Shown here piece after piece: positions 32,483-42,232 of a stretch of 54,895 nt of DNA; position 1 is the first letter of the stretch; the number at the start of each line of letters is the position of its first letter. Where the stretch lies: NCBI GenBank assembly GCA_947453885.1, contig CANGIF010000021.1, forward strand, positions 1 through 54,895, given 5' to 3'. The translations under genes were made by a program, and so were the position numbers. This stretch comes from Flavobacteriaceae bacterium. GTDB taxonomy: Bacteria > Bacteroidota > Bacteroidia > Flavobacteriales > Flavobacteriaceae. The notes under the pieces are model-generated. The model ran no database searches and was not told where the DNA came from. It worked only from the letters and a program-made list of their open reading frames with translations.

Positions 32483-34735
32483 TTATTCAAATTTTGATTT
32501 TACTTCTTGTTTCGGCCAAGTATTGTTACTTAAATCAATGTCTGCCGTTTCTAAATTAGGATCTACAACTATCTTAGAAACAATCTTCTGAGTTGCAAAA
32601 GTTCTGGTCACTTCATCATCATTCATACGCCAAATTTGTGCAGGAAACGTTTGCTTTTCAACAGTTCCATCTTCATAAGTGATTGCAACAATAATAGGCA
32701 TTACTAAACCTCCAGGTTTGTTAAAAGTAACTTGATAAAAATATTTTGGGATTGATAACTTATTTTTCTCTGATTCCGAAAAATTTTTTTGAACAAATTC
32801 ATCTAGTGTTTTTACTTCTTTTAATACCAATGGTTTATTAATTTCAGGTTTATAGTCTTCACTACCTTCTGCTATCATGTAAACAAGAGGACCAGTAGCT
32901 TTTAAACGATTTCTTCTATTTGGAATAGGAGCTTTAAATCCTTTAGGTTGTTCTTCGCTAACGAAATAACGCTTAACTTCTTTAATACCAATATCAGTGT
33001 AGTCTGTTGTATAAAACCAACCTCTAATAAACCAATCCAAATCAACAGCAGATGCGTCTTCCATTGTCCTGAAAAAATCTTCTGGTGTTGGATGTTTAAA
33101 CTTCCAACGATTTGCATAAGTTTTAAAAGCATAATCAAATAATTCATGACCCATTATGGTTTCACGTAAAATATTTAATCCTGCTGCAGGTTTTCCATAA
33201 GCATTATTACCAAATTGCTTGATGCACTCTGAATTTGTCATAATAGGTTCAATTTTTGATTGATCGCCACTCATATAAGGAACAATCATTTTTGCAGGTC
33301 CTCTATCGACAGGAAAAGTAGGTTCCCAAGAAATTTCAGCTAAATATTCCATAAATGTATTTAAACCTTCATCCATCCAAGTCCATTGACGTTCATCTGA
33401 ATTGACAATCATTGGAAAAAAATTATGTCCTACTTCGTGAATTATTACGCCTAACATACCGTATTTAACCCGATCTGAATAAGTTCCATCCGAATCTGGA
33501 CGACCAAAATTCCAACATATCATTGGATATTCCATTCCTTGATCTTGAGCGTTAACAGAAACGGCTTTAGGATAAGGATAATCGAATGTATAACTTGAAT
33601 AGCTTTTTAAAGTATGAGCTACAGCTTTAGTTGAAAATTGTTCCCATAACGGATTTCCTTCTTTTGGGTAAAGAGAAATTGCCATAATATTTTTATCACC
33701 AATTTTAACCGCCATTGCATCATAAATAAATTTTCTTGAAGTTGAAATAGCAAAATCTCTAACATTTTCAGCTTTGAACTTCCATGTTTTCTTTAATACT
33801 GAAAATCCTTTTTCATTTTCAGTTGCTTCTGCTTGTGTGACAATAACAATTGGTTTATCAAAAGATTGAGTTGCAATTTCATATCGCTTGATTTGATCTG
33901 CAGTAAAAACGGCATTTCTGTTTTGTAAAACACCTGTTGCCTCCATTATGTGATCAGAAGGAACCGTTATGTTTACTTCGTAATTACCAAAAGGCAAAGC
34001 AAATTCGCCACTTCCCCAAAACTGCATATTTTGCCATCCTTCAACATCATTATAAACTGCCATTCTTGGGTAAAACTGTGCTAAAATATACAAGTTATTA
34101 CCGTCTTTAAAATGTTCATAACCTGAACGACCGCCATCTAAAAGATAATTATTTATAGTATACCACCATTTTATTGTGAAAACTACTTTTTCACCATGGT
34201 GCAAAGGTTTAGATAAATTAATTCGCATCATCGTTTCATTGACGATATAATTAAGCGGATTGCCTTTTGCATCTTTTACAAATTCGATATTAAAACCTCC
34301 ATCGAATTTTTCTTCCATATATTTTCTAGAAAAGCCTGCTGCACTAATGGAAGATTCAATACCAGCGCTTTCAACTAATGGCGTTTTAGAAGTTTTAGCG
34401 GCAATATTTTGATCCAATTGTAGCCAAACATATTCTAAAGTTTCTTTAGCATTATTATGATATGTAATCGTCTCTTCTCCATAAAGTTTTGTGTTTTTAT
34501 CATCAAGCTCAATATCCATTTTATAGTCTGCTTGCTGTTGGTAGTACTCAGGGCCGGGTGCTCCAGAAGCGGTTCTATACATATTTGGAGTTGCCAAAAG
34601 ATCGTACATTTGACGAAATTTATTTTTATCTTCGTGACCTTTCTCCTTTGGTTTTGAGGGTTCTTTTATTTCTTGAGCTGCAGATTTTAAAGAAAAAAGA
34701 AGTAAAAAAGATACCAGTAAAGCAATTTTTTTCAT
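32483..34735 (-). CDS. M1-family metallopeptidase, exported
   Basis: About 750 residues with a signal peptide (MKKIALLVSFLLLFSLKSAAQ). The gluzincin motif HEVGHNFF lies at about residue 432, with the third zinc ligand Glu in WMDEGLNTFMEYL. The exopeptidase GxMEN-type segment reads DQGMEYPMICW, as in this bacteroidotal branch. A C-terminal beta domain follows. It acts in the periplasm or at the surface, trimming peptides. ATG at 34733-34735 chosen; a TTG two codons earlier also exists. Same strand as the following DUF6702 and carboxypeptidase-regulatory genes, 103 bp downstream, perhaps one transcript. Confidence 0.93.
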   Translation of the reverse strand: MKKIALLVSFLLLFSLKSAAQEIKEPSKPKEKGHEDKNKFRQMYDLLATPNMYRTASGAPGPEYYQQQADYKMDIELDDKNTKLYGEETITYHNNAKETLEYVWLQLDQNIAAKTSKTPLVESAGIESSISAAGFSRKYMEEKFDGGFNIEFVKDAKGNPLNYIVNETMMRINLSKPLHHGEKVVFTIKWWYTINNYLLDGGRSGYEHFKDGNNLYILAQFYPRMAVYNDVEGWQNMQFWGSGEFALPFGNYEVNITVPSDHIMEATGVLQNRNAVFTADQIKRYEIATQSFDKPIVIVTQAEATENEKGFSVLKKTWKFKAENVRDFAISTSRKFIYDAMAVKIGDKNIMAISLYPKEGNPLWEQFSTKAVAHTLKSYSSYTFDYPYPKAVSVNAQDQGMEYPMICWNFGRPDSDGTYSDRVKYGMLGVIIHEVGHNFFPMIVNSDERQWTWMDEGLNTFMEYLAEISWEPTFPVDRGPAKMIVPYMSGDQSKIEPIMTNSECIKQFGNNAYGKPAAGLNILRETIMGHELFDYAFKTYANRWKFKHPTPEDFFRTMEDASAVDLDWFIRGWFYTTDYTDIGIKEVKRYFVSEEQPKGFKAPIPNRRNRLKATGPLVYMIAEGSEDYKPEINKPLVLKEVKTLDEFVQKNFSESEKNKLSIPKYFYQVTFNKPGGLVMPIIVAITYEDGTVEKQTFPAQIWRMNDDEVTRTFATQKIVSKIVVDPNLETADIDLSNNTWPKQEVKSKFE

Positions 34736-34843
34736 AAGCAAAATTTGGAATTCATACTATATTTTTAAAAAAACGAGTAAAAATAAAATAGGAAATTTAA
34801 TTAAAGTGTATAAAAGTACTTTTTTTTATTTTAATATTTTAGT

Positions 34844-35350
34844 TCAATTTACTTTTAACATTCCTTTAAAGTTTTCACTTGTCAACAATAAGGTCTGTTT
34901 GGTCTCATTTAAATTGGCATGAATAATGTTTTGCTGCTCAGCATTCAAATCGAATAAGCACGTATTTTGCACTTCAAACACTTTAATTTTAGAGATTTCT
35001 TTGCAATTAAAATAACACACAATTACATTCCCATCACGTTCTTTTTGAACATAATTAATTGTTTTGAATATTCCATTTATTTTAATTTTAAAATTTTCAT
35101 GAATATAGGTATCCATTAATTCTAAATCATTGCTGTTTTCGTTTACTTCTCCTATATGTGTTTTTAGTTTGTATTTTTTAAAAAGAACATCATTTAAATC
35201 ATCTATGAAAATTCGGGATGTAATTTGAAGCATTTTTTTTTGAGGAACAAAATTAATTTGAAAGATAGATACATAAAATTTATGAAATACAAATCCAGAG
35301 TTTATAAAAAAAAGTAAGCAACAAATTGTAATTACAACTCCTTTTTTCAT
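34844..35350 (-). CDS. DUF6702 family secreted protein
   Basis: A 168-residue protein with a signal peptide (KGVVITICCLLFFINSGFVF). The mature part HKFYVSIFQINFVPQKKMLQ, TSRIFIDDLNDVL and a final LTSENFKGML resemble DUF6702, a small beta-rich exported family common beside M1 peptidases in Flavobacteriaceae as I recall. Function unknown. Its start overlaps the end of the preceding carboxypeptidase-regulatory gene by 4 bp. Confidence 0.8.
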   Translation of the reverse strand: MKKGVVITICCLLFFINSGFVFHKFYVSIFQINFVPQKKMLQITSRIFIDDLNDVLFKKYKLKTHIGEVNENSNDLELMDTYIHENFKIKINGIFKTINYVQKERDGNVIVCYFNCKEISKIKVFEVQNTCLFDLNAEQQNIIHANLNETKQTLLLTSENFKGMLKVN

Positions 35351-36102
35351 TTTCTTACAGTAATTGATTTTTGAAATTCCTTGTTTTTAACAACCATAAA
35401 ATCCATTAATTCAAACTCATATTTATTTTTAAGCAACAGTTTTGACCGATCATCATTTTCACAAAAAAGTAAAAACAATCGAATTTCTTCGTCTTTCAAT
35501 TTCAATGTCTTTGTGTAAAAACTATAACTTACTTTTTTTAAAACTGCTTCTGTAAAATCTACGTTTGAAAAAAAGTCTGTTTGTTTTCTGTGTTTTTTTA
35601 TTAAAAGTTTCATTATATCTTTATAAAGTCTAACAAAATCGGCACCATTTTCTATACTTCCATCATATACATTTTTGTTTTTTGGGGATGATTGATTATC
35701 ATCAAAATACTTTTGATCGACGTATTTTTGAGTATTTTCCGATACTGCCGCTTTTACTGGTTTTTTAGCTTTAGCAACAACTACTTCATTAAGCTGTCTT
35801 GTAAATATTTCGAGTTTAACAATTAAAATTGGCTCATTCAAAATATCATCTGTTATAACTATTTTTTTTGTTTTAAATGACAAACTTGAAAATATTAAAG
35901 TATCTTTCTCTTTAGCTTGAATTTCAAATTCACCTCCTATTTGAACTACACCTCCAGTTCTAGAATGACTATTAAAAACAATTACATTTTCTACTTTGAT
36001 AGAATCATTTTCAACTCTTCCTTTAATTTTTTTTTCTTTTACTTGTGCAAATGTAATTTGGCAAAGAAAGCATATTGCTAAAAAGTTAATCAGATTTTTC
36101 AT
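35347..36102 (-). CDS. Carboxypeptidase-regulatory-like domain protein, paralogue 3 of 3
   Basis: A 251-residue exported protein. A signal peptide (NFLAICFLCQITFAQ) is followed by a carboxypeptidase D regulatory-like beta-sandwich (KIKGRVENDSIKVENVIVFN, GGEFEIQAKEKDTLIFSS, LIVKLEIFTRQLNEVVV). TonB-dependent receptors carry this domain at the N-terminus, but here no plug or barrel follows, only a helical 130-residue domain. It is the most diverged of three tandem paralogues and lacks the YTPAERR motif. It overlaps its neighbours by 17 and 4 bp. Function unknown. Confidence 0.78.
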   Translation of the reverse strand: MKNLINFLAICFLCQITFAQVKEKKIKGRVENDSIKVENVIVFNSHSRTGGVVQIGGEFEIQAKEKDTLIFSSLSFKTKKIVITDDILNEPILIVKLEIFTRQLNEVVVAKAKKPVKAAVSENTQKYVDQKYFDDNQSSPKNKNVYDGSIENGADFVRLYKDIMKLLIKKHRKQTDFFSNVDFTEAVLKKVSYSFYTKTLKLKDEEIRLFLLFCENDDRSKLLLKNKYEFELMDFMVVKNKEFQKSITVRK

Positions 36103-36853
36103 TTGTTAAAGTAGTTTTAAATTTAACTGCTAATTTACTCATTAAAAATTTGATTAATGACTTATTTTTAGAATTTAACGCTGTAACAAATTCACTGTCT
36201 TCAATACAAAAATACTTAAAGGATTTAATGTCATATTGTTCTAATTTAAAACGTTTTATATAGTAACTTTCTTCAAAAAGATTATTGAGTCTTTCTAAAT
36301 TAATTTCATTTCTTTCCACAACAACTTCTTTTTTTAATATTGATGTTCTCCCTGAAATTGCATTTATTATTGGATCAACCGGCATCGTTACGCCTGCTAA
36401 TAAACCAATCATAGCTGTTGGTTTGAATTCTCCAGCTGTTTTTAATCGCCGTTCAGCTGGAGTATACGTTTTTTGTCCTTTAGGAACAATACCCAAATTT
36501 TCAGTAGTTATTTTGGAATTATTTTGAATTTTAACTTCATTTAATTGAATTGCTGCTTTTTCGAGTTCAATTGTCAAATTCGAATTACTAAAATCTTCTT
36601 TTTCAATAAAATAACGTTTATATACATACTTTGGAGAAATAAAAACCAACATATCCTCTGCTTTTGCATCTATAGTAAAAATTCCAAATTCGTTTGAAAA
36701 CACTGATTGCTCGGTAACCAGATTTAACACTTGAATACCTTGTACTATTGAAGATTCTGACACTATTTTTCCTTTGATTTGGTTCGTTTTTTGTCCAAAA
36801 AAAATTTGCCAGAAAATCAAAAAAAATAATACTATAATCTTATTGCTTCTCAT
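36086..36853 (-). CDS. Carboxypeptidase-regulatory-like domain protein, paralogue 2 of 3
   Basis: 255 residues: signal peptide (IIVLFFLIFWQIFFGQ), regulatory-like beta-sandwich (IKGKIVSESSIVQGIQVLNL, FGIFTIDAKAEDMLVFIS, NLTIELEKAAIQLNEVKI), then GIVPKGQKTYTPAERRLKTA near residue 122-141 and a helical C-terminal domain ending in SLIKFLMSKLAVKF. The YTPAERRLKTA motif is shared with paralogue 1. Start and stop overlap the neighbouring paralogues, so one mRNA encodes all. Probably periplasmic or outer-membrane associated. Confidence 0.78.
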   Translation of the reverse strand: MRSNKIIVLFFLIFWQIFFGQKTNQIKGKIVSESSIVQGIQVLNLVTEQSVFSNEFGIFTIDAKAEDMLVFISPKYVYKRYFIEKEDFSNSNLTIELEKAAIQLNEVKIQNNSKITTENLGIVPKGQKTYTPAERRLKTAGEFKPTAMIGLLAGVTMPVDPIINAISGRTSILKKEVVVERNEINLERLNNLFEESYYIKRFKLEQYDIKSFKYFCIEDSEFVTALNSKNKSLIKFLMSKLAVKFKTTLTNEKSD

Positions 36854-37607
36854 TTGTTATAATAGCATTGTATTCTACAGCTAATTCACCCATCATAAAA
36901 CGAGCCATTGGTTTATTTTTTTCTTTAAGTAGATTTACAAAAGTATTGTTTTCAACAAGAAAATATTTGAAACCTTTAATATTTTCAAAATTTATTTTTA
37001 ATTTATCAACAAAAATTTTATCTGAAAACAATTCGTCTAAGATTTGTAACCATATTTCTTTATGCTCTACATCTAATTCTTTTAATAATTGATTTCCTTT
37101 TCCTGAAAACCAACTTAACAAAGGATCAGTCGAAAATGAACCACCCATCATACCATTAATACTTTTTGAAAAATCTAATCCAGTAGCTGTTTTCAAACGT
37201 CGCTCTGCTGGTGTGTAAATTTTTGTGTCTTTTGGTATTATTCCTAGTGAAATTGCATTTATGTTTTTATATTGTCTAATCAAAACTTCGTCTAGTTTTC
37301 TTAACATCGTTTCTAAATGTACAAAAAACAACTCTTTTGCAAAACATTTTGCTGTAATTGGCACTAATTTACCTTTAAATTGTATAGCAGAAAACATAAT
37401 TGTATCTCCAATTTTTGCCTCTATCGAAAAATATCCACCATCTTTAGAAATAGTTGATTGTTCATTTTTTAGATTTATTATGTAAATCCCATCTAACTCT
37501 TTAGAATCTGCAATAATTTTTCCATTTAACTTTTGCCTTACATCTATTTGTGCTTTAAGACCGAAACTATATATAAAAGCTATAAAAATTATTAAAAATT
37601 TATTCAT
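36840..37607 (-). CDS. Carboxypeptidase-regulatory-like domain protein, paralogue 1 of 3
   Basis: About 255 residues from the ATG at 37605-37607 (a GTG two codons earlier is possible). Signal peptide FLIIFIAFIYSFGLKAQ, beta-sandwich LNGKIIADSKELDGIYIINL with GGYFSIEAKIGDTIMFSA, conserved GIIPKDTKIYTPAERRLKTA, then a helical domain ending MARFMMGELAVEYN, parallel to paralogue 2. First gene of the paralogue operon. No promoter box is obvious upstream. Confidence 0.78.
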   Translation of the reverse strand: MNKFLIIFIAFIYSFGLKAQIDVRQKLNGKIIADSKELDGIYIINLKNEQSTISKDGGYFSIEAKIGDTIMFSAIQFKGKLVPITAKCFAKELFFVHLETMLRKLDEVLIRQYKNINAISLGIIPKDTKIYTPAERRLKTATGLDFSKSINGMMGGSFSTDPLLSWFSGKGNQLLKELDVEHKEIWLQILDELFSDKIFVDKLKINFENIKGFKYFLVENNTFVNLLKEKNKPMARFMMGELAVEYNAIITNEKQ

Positions 37608-37712
37608 TATCACTTCGTCTTATCGGTTTGATTTTGAAGTAAATGTATTTTAAAAATTCAAAAAAAATTACTAATGATAGTATAATGTTGTGTTAAAAAA
37701 AGGCATAAAAAA

Positions 37713-37736
37713 ACCCATTTGAGAAATCAAATGGGT
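37713..37736 (-). terminator. Terminator of rplU-rpmA
   Basis: Perfect 10-bp stem ACCCATTTGA / TCAAATGGGT with a GAAA tetraloop; A7 on the left is the minus-strand T tract. Confidence 0.92.
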
Positions 37737-37760
37737 ATATTTTAAAAGAAAAAAAAACAG

Positions 37761-38021
37761 TTATGCTTCAAACGGAAGTATAGAAACAAATGATTTATTT
37801 TCTCCTTTTTTCTGGAACTTAACAACTCCATCAACTTTTGCATGTAAAGTGTGATCTTTACTCATGTAAACGTTTTCACCTGGATTGTGTTTTGAACCTC
37901 TTTGTCTTACAATGATGTTCCCTGCAATAGCAGCTTGTCCACCAAAAATCTTAACACCTAAACGTTTAGATTCTGATTCTCTACCATTCTTGGAACTACC
38001 GACACCTTTCTTGTGAGCCAT
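37761..38021 (-). CDS. rpmA: 50S ribosomal protein L27
   Basis: 86 residues beginning [20 protein letters not shown], with GNIIVRQRG and HALHAK-like [13 protein letters not shown], the normal L27 (bL27) sequence. Because it begins directly MAHKKG, it needs no N-terminal processing as seen in Firmicutes. It reaches the peptidyl-transferase centre. It follows rplU by 23 bp and ends at a strong hairpin. Confidence 0.98.
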   Translation of the reverse strand: MAHKKGVGSSKNGRESESKRLGVKIFGGQAAIAGNIIVRQRGSKHNPGENVYMSKDHTLHAKVDGVVKFQKKGENKSFVSILPFEA

Positions 38022-38044
38022 GACGTATTAGTTTTTAATGTTAA

Positions 38045-38467
38045 TTATTCTTGTGAATCTTCTTTTTTAGCTTTTGGAGCTTTTTTTACTTTTGCAGCTT
38101 CTTCAGTATCTACATCAGCTTCAACTGTTGCTTTTTTTGCAGCTTTTTTTGCTCCAGAAACTGAAATACCTTCAATTACAATTTGAGTAAGAAATTGGCG
38201 GTGACCATTTCTCTTTTTGTAACCTTTTCTTCTTTTCTTTTTGAAAACGATTACTTTATCTCCTTTTAAGTGTTGTAACACTTTGGCTTCTACTGAAGCA
38301 CCTTCTATAGCTGGGGCGCCTAAAGTTACATTTCCATTGTCATCTAATAAAAGAACTTTATCAAAAGATACCTTTGAACCTTCTTCATTAGATAAACGAT
38401 GAACATAAACCTTTAAGTCTTTGCTTACTTTAAATTGTTGCCCTGCTATCTCTACGATTGCGTACAT
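38045..38467 (-). CDS. rplU: 50S ribosomal protein L21 with long lysine/alanine tail
   Basis: 140 residues. The first 103 are typical bL21 ([60 protein letters not shown]). The last 37 or so ([25 protein letters not shown] type) are a low-complexity Lys/Ala/Glu extension absent from E. coli L21 (about 103 residues) but usual in Flavobacteriaceae. First gene of rplU-rpmA with a full promoter at 38501-38530. Confidence 0.97.
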   Translation of the reverse strand: MYAIVEIAGQQFKVSKDLKVYVHRLSNEEGSKVSFDKVLLLDDNGNVTLGAPAIEGASVEAKVLQHLKGDKVIVFKKKRRKGYKKRNGHRQFLTQIVIEGISVSGAKKAAKKATVEADVDTEEAAKVKKAPKAKKEDSQE

Positions 38468-38500
38468 AACAATAATGTTTAGTTAATTTTTTTAAGTCTG

Positions 38501-38530
38501 CAAATATACAATTATTTATATATCTCACAA
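38501..38530 (-). promoter_or_regulatory. rplU-rpmA promoter
   Basis: Minus-strand TATATTTG (38501-38508) with TTG (38528-38530) and a 19-bp spacer, a perfect Flavobacterium promoter; leader about 27 nt. Confidence 0.8.
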
Positions 38531-38634
38531 CATCAAAAAATAAATTTAAAATATTAAAAACACTCGATAAAAATAAAATTAGAATTGTTAGCCACTTTAT
38601 ACGTCAAAAAAAGCATGATTTTTAAAATAAAAAT

Positions 38635-38653
38635 TACATTTGTTGTAACAAAT
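38635..38653 (+). promoter_or_regulatory. Promoter box of the M16 operon with inverted repeat
   Basis: TACATTTG (38635-38642) overlaps the inverted repeat ATTTGTT-GT-AACAAAT (38638-38653), a possible operator over the transcript start. Confidence 0.4.
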
Positions 38654-38703
38654 CATTTTATTTATCAACAAATAAAAAACTTTTTATTTAATTATTAATT
38701 TAT

Positions 38704-40032
38704 ATGAAAAAATCATTAATGGCTTTAGGCGCAACACTATTACTTGGAGGTGTAACTTCTGCACAAAAAGTGGCTTTTGAAGAATACAACTTAGACAATG
38801 GTCTTCATGTGATTATGCACAATGATGCATCGGCACCTGTTGTAATCACATCAGTTATGTATCATGTAGGATCTAAAAATGAAAATCCAGAAAGAACTGG
38901 CTTTGCTCACTTTTTTGAACATTTACTGTTTGAAGGAACAGAAAACATAAAACGAGGTGAATGGTTCAAAATTGTAACATCAAATGGTGGTGTTAATAAT
39001 GCAAACACTTCTGAAGATAGAACGTACTATTACGAAGTTTTCCCGTCCAATAGTTTAGAATTAGGATTGTGGATGGAATCAGAACGCATGTTGCATCCAG
39101 TTATTAATCAAATTGGTGTTGACACTCAAAACGAAGTTGTTAAAGAGGAAAAAAGATTAAGAGTTGATAACCAGCCTTATGGAAATCTAATTGCCGAAGT
39201 TAAGAAAAATTTATTTGTAAAACATCCTTACCGTTGGGCAACAATAGGATCAATGGCTCATTTAGATGCTGCTAAATTAGAAGAATTTCAAGCATTTAAT
39301 AAAAAATTCTACATACCTAATAATGCCGTACTTATAGTTGCGGGCGACCTAACTGATATTGCCAAAACCAAAGAATGGATTCAAAAATATTTTGGCTCTA
39401 TACCAAAAGGAACCGCAATTGAAAAAAGCAGCTTTACTGAAGAGCCAATAAAAACTACAATAAAGGCTACTTATCAAGATCCAAATATTCAAAAACAAAT
39501 GTTAGTCGCAGCTTATAGAACTCCTTCTATGAAAACTAGAGAAGCAAGAGTACTTGACATGATTTCTACAGTTTTAAGCGAAGGAAAAAGTTCAAGACTT
39601 TATAAAAAAATTGTTGATGACAAAAAAATGGCTCTTCAAGTAGGTGCTTTTAATAACTCACAAGAAGATTATGGAATGTACATTCTCTATGGAATGCCAC
39701 AAGGAACAAATACTTCTGAAGATTTACTAAAAGAAATTGACGAAGAAATAGTGAAAATCCAAACTGAATTATTAACCGCAAAAGAAATGCAGAAACTTTT
39801 AAATATTTATGAGAACAATTATGTAGAAGATAATTCAAGTATTGAAGGTATTGCAAGTAATTTAGCGTCATACTATTTATTATATGGTGATGTGAATTTA
39901 ATTAATACAGAAATGGAAATTTATAAATCAATTACACCACAAGAAATTAGAGATATTGCCAAAAAATATTTAAATCCAAATCAACGTTTGATTTTGGATT
40001 ATGTTCCATCAAAAGACAAAGCTCAAAACTAA
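38704..40032 (+). CDS. M16 zinc peptidase, catalytic subunit
   Basis: 442 residues, signal peptide ending at GGVTSAQ. The inverted zinc motif HFFEH is at residues 69-73, in GFAHFFEHLLFEGT, with the third ligand in NEVVKEEKR about 76 residues on. A second M16 domain follows (LVAAYRTPSM, SSRLYKKIVD). Paired with the next gene, 13 bp downstream, it should form a periplasmic heterodimeric processing peptidase. Confidence 0.93.
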   Translation: MKKSLMALGATLLLGGVTSAQKVAFEEYNLDNGLHVIMHNDASAPVVITSVMYHVGSKNENPERTGFAHFFEHLLFEGTENIKRGEWFKIVTSNGGVNNANTSEDRTYYYEVFPSNSLELGLWMESERMLHPVINQIGVDTQNEVVKEEKRLRVDNQPYGNLIAEVKKNLFVKHPYRWATIGSMAHLDAAKLEEFQAFNKKFYIPNNAVLIVAGDLTDIAKTKEWIQKYFGSIPKGTAIEKSSFTEEPIKTTIKATYQDPNIQKQMLVAAYRTPSMKTREARVLDMISTVLSEGKSSRLYKKIVDDKKMALQVGAFNNSQEDYGMYILYGMPQGTNTSEDLLKEIDEEIVKIQTELLTAKEMQKLLNIYENNYVEDNSSIEGIASNLASYYLLYGDVNLINTEMEIYKSITPQEIRDIAKKYLNPNQRLILDYVPSKDKAQN

Positions 40033-40045
40033 AGCAAACTGAATC

Positions 40046-42097
40046 ATGAAAAAAGTAACAATTATATTATCCAGCTTGTTTTTAACTATAATTATGCAAG
40101 CACAAGATCGTTCACAACCTAAACAAGGTCCGTCACCAACAATAAATATTAAAAAACCAGAATCATTTAATTTGCCAAATGGATTAAAGGTAATGATTGT
40201 TGAAAATCATAAACTCCCAAGAGTAAGTTTCAATCTTAGTATAGACAATACCCCTAATGCCGAAGGCACTAAAAAAGGTGTTGATAATTTAACAAGTAGT
40301 TTACTTGGAAATGGAAGTCAAAAAATAGCAAAAGATGCTTTTAACGAGGAAATAGATTTTTTAGGTGCTGACATAAACTTTAGTTCAACAGGAGTATACG
40401 GTAGCTGTTTGTCTAAATATTCTGGTAGAATTTTAGAACTTTTAGCCGACGGTGCTTTACATCCAAATTTTACTAAAGACGAATTTGATAAAGAAAAAGA
40501 AAAACTAATTGAAGGCTTAAAAACACAAGAAAAAAGTGTAGCAGCGGTCGCGGGTAGGGTTCAAAATGTTTTAGCCTATGGGAAAAGTCATCCATTTGGC
40601 GAATTTTTAAGTGAAGAAACCATTAAAAATGTTACACTTGAAGATGTAATTAACAATTATCACTCAAGTTTTGTACCTGAGAACGCTTACCTTGTTATCA
40701 TTGGAGATGTAAAATTCAAAGATGCTAAAAAAGCAGTTGAAAAACTTTTTAGTAAATGGGAAAAAGCAACTGCACCTCAATTAACTTTTACCAATCCAAA
40801 CAACGTTCAATATACACAAATCAATTTTGTAGATATGCCAAATGCGGTACAGTCTGAAATTGCATTGCAAAATACTGTTGAATTAAAAATGACCGATAAA
40901 GATTATTTTGCAGCAATTGTTGCTAACCAAATTTTAGGAGGCGACTTCAATAGTTACTTAAATATGAACTTAAGAGAAAAACATGGTTGGACATATGGCG
41001 CACGTTCAAGTATTTCAGGAAGCAAATATATTTCTACTTTTAAAGCTTCTACTCAAGTAAGAAATGCAGTTACAGATAGTTCAGTAGTAGAATTTTTAAA
41101 AGAAATTAAAAGAATTAAAACAGAAAAAGTTTCAGACGAAGTTTTAAAAAATGTAAAAGCTGGATACATTGGAAAATTTGTAATGCAAATTGAAAAACCA
41201 CAGACAGTTGCTGGTTACGCATTGAGAATAAAAACACAAGGATTACCTGAAGATTTTTATGAAAACTATATCAAAAACATTTCAGCAGTTACAGCTGAAG
41301 ATGTTATGGAAGCAGCAAAAAAATACTTTCTTGATGAAAATATCAGAATTGTAATAGTAGGAAAAGGAAGTGAAGTATTACCAGGTTTAGAAAAATTAAA
41401 AATTCCAATTTTTTATTATGATAAATTTGGAACAGCAACTACAAAGCCAGTTATGAAAAAACCAGTTCCAGCAGGTGTAACTGTTAAAACTGTTTTAGAA
41501 TCATACATTAATGCAATTGGTGGAAACAAAATAGTTTCGAGTGTAAAAACAATAAAATGTATTGGTTCGGCATCAATTCCTCAAGCTCCAGCTCCATTGA
41601 GTTTTGAATCAAAAAAAGATGTAAAAGGGAAAGTTTCGATTGAACTATCTATGCCAGGAATGGGAAGCATCATGAAACAAGTAGTAAATGAAAAAGGTGC
41701 TTACATTATGCAACAAGGAGCACGAAAAGATGTTACTGGTGAAGAACTTTCAGAAATGAAGGCTTCTGCTACAACTTTTGACGAGCTTTTAATGCTTAAA
41801 AAAGAAAGTATTGTACTTGATGGTATCGAAAGTGTAAATAATAGCGACGCTTACGTTATTAAAAATGGAAAAACTACTCTTTTTTATGATGTAAAAACCA
41901 ATTTAAAAGTTGCTGAAACTAAAACTGTCGATAGAGGGGAACAAAAAATGACAATTTCTACTAATTTTAGTGATTATAGAGAAGTAAAAGGAGTAAAAGT
42001 TCCATTTGAAATGAATGTTAATCAAGGTTTTGAAATTGATATTAAAATGAGCGATATCAAAATAAATGAAGGAGTTACTGATAAAGATTTTGAATAG
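40046..42097 (+). CDS. M16 family partner, non-catalytic, with extra C-terminal lipoprotein-like domain
   Basis: 683 residues with a signal peptide (VTIILSSLFLTIIMQAQ). Two M16 domains occupy about residues 30-450; the place of HxxEH holds NLTSSLLGNGS-type sequence, so no zinc site. The second M16 domain keeps the substrate-binding Arg/Tyr segment NLREKHGWTYGARSS. Residues about 470-683 are a separate beta domain (VLESYINAIGGNKIV, FYDVKTNLKVAETKT, YREVKGVKVPFEM) like the LolA/outer-membrane lipoprotein-sorting fold seen fused to M16 proteins in Bacteroidota. Co-transcribed with the catalytic subunit. Confidence 0.9.
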   Translation: MKKVTIILSSLFLTIIMQAQDRSQPKQGPSPTINIKKPESFNLPNGLKVMIVENHKLPRVSFNLSIDNTPNAEGTKKGVDNLTSSLLGNGSQKIAKDAFNEEIDFLGADINFSSTGVYGSCLSKYSGRILELLADGALHPNFTKDEFDKEKEKLIEGLKTQEKSVAAVAGRVQNVLAYGKSHPFGEFLSEETIKNVTLEDVINNYHSSFVPENAYLVIIGDVKFKDAKKAVEKLFSKWEKATAPQLTFTNPNNVQYTQINFVDMPNAVQSEIALQNTVELKMTDKDYFAAIVANQILGGDFNSYLNMNLREKHGWTYGARSSISGSKYISTFKASTQVRNAVTDSSVVEFLKEIKRIKTEKVSDEVLKNVKAGYIGKFVMQIEKPQTVAGYALRIKTQGLPEDFYENYIKNISAVTAEDVMEAAKKYFLDENIRIVIVGKGSEVLPGLEKLKIPIFYYDKFGTATTKPVMKKPVPAGVTVKTVLESYINAIGGNKIVSSVKTIKCIGSASIPQAPAPLSFESKKDVKGKVSIELSMPGMGSIMKQVVNEKGAYIMQQGARKDVTGEELSEMKASATTFDELLMLKKESIVLDGIESVNNSDAYVIKNGKTTLFYDVKTNLKVAETKTVDRGEQKMTISTNFSDYREVKGVKVPFEMNVNQGFEIDIKMSDIKINEGVTDKDFE

Positions 42098-42120
42098 CTC
42101 ATCAACAAAACAATTTAATA

Positions 42121-42148
42121 AACCGCCACTTAAAAGGCGGTTTTTTTT
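42121..42148 (+). terminator. Terminator of the M16 operon
   Basis: AACCGCC (42121-42127) with GGCGGTT (42136-42142), 8-nt loop and T8 after the stem. Confidence 0.92.
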
Positions 42149-42232
42149 GTGGATAAAAGCAAAACACTTCAAATCAGAGCAAGTAGTAAGTTCAATATAT
42201 AAAAAACATAATATATAAGAATGTAAGTTAAT

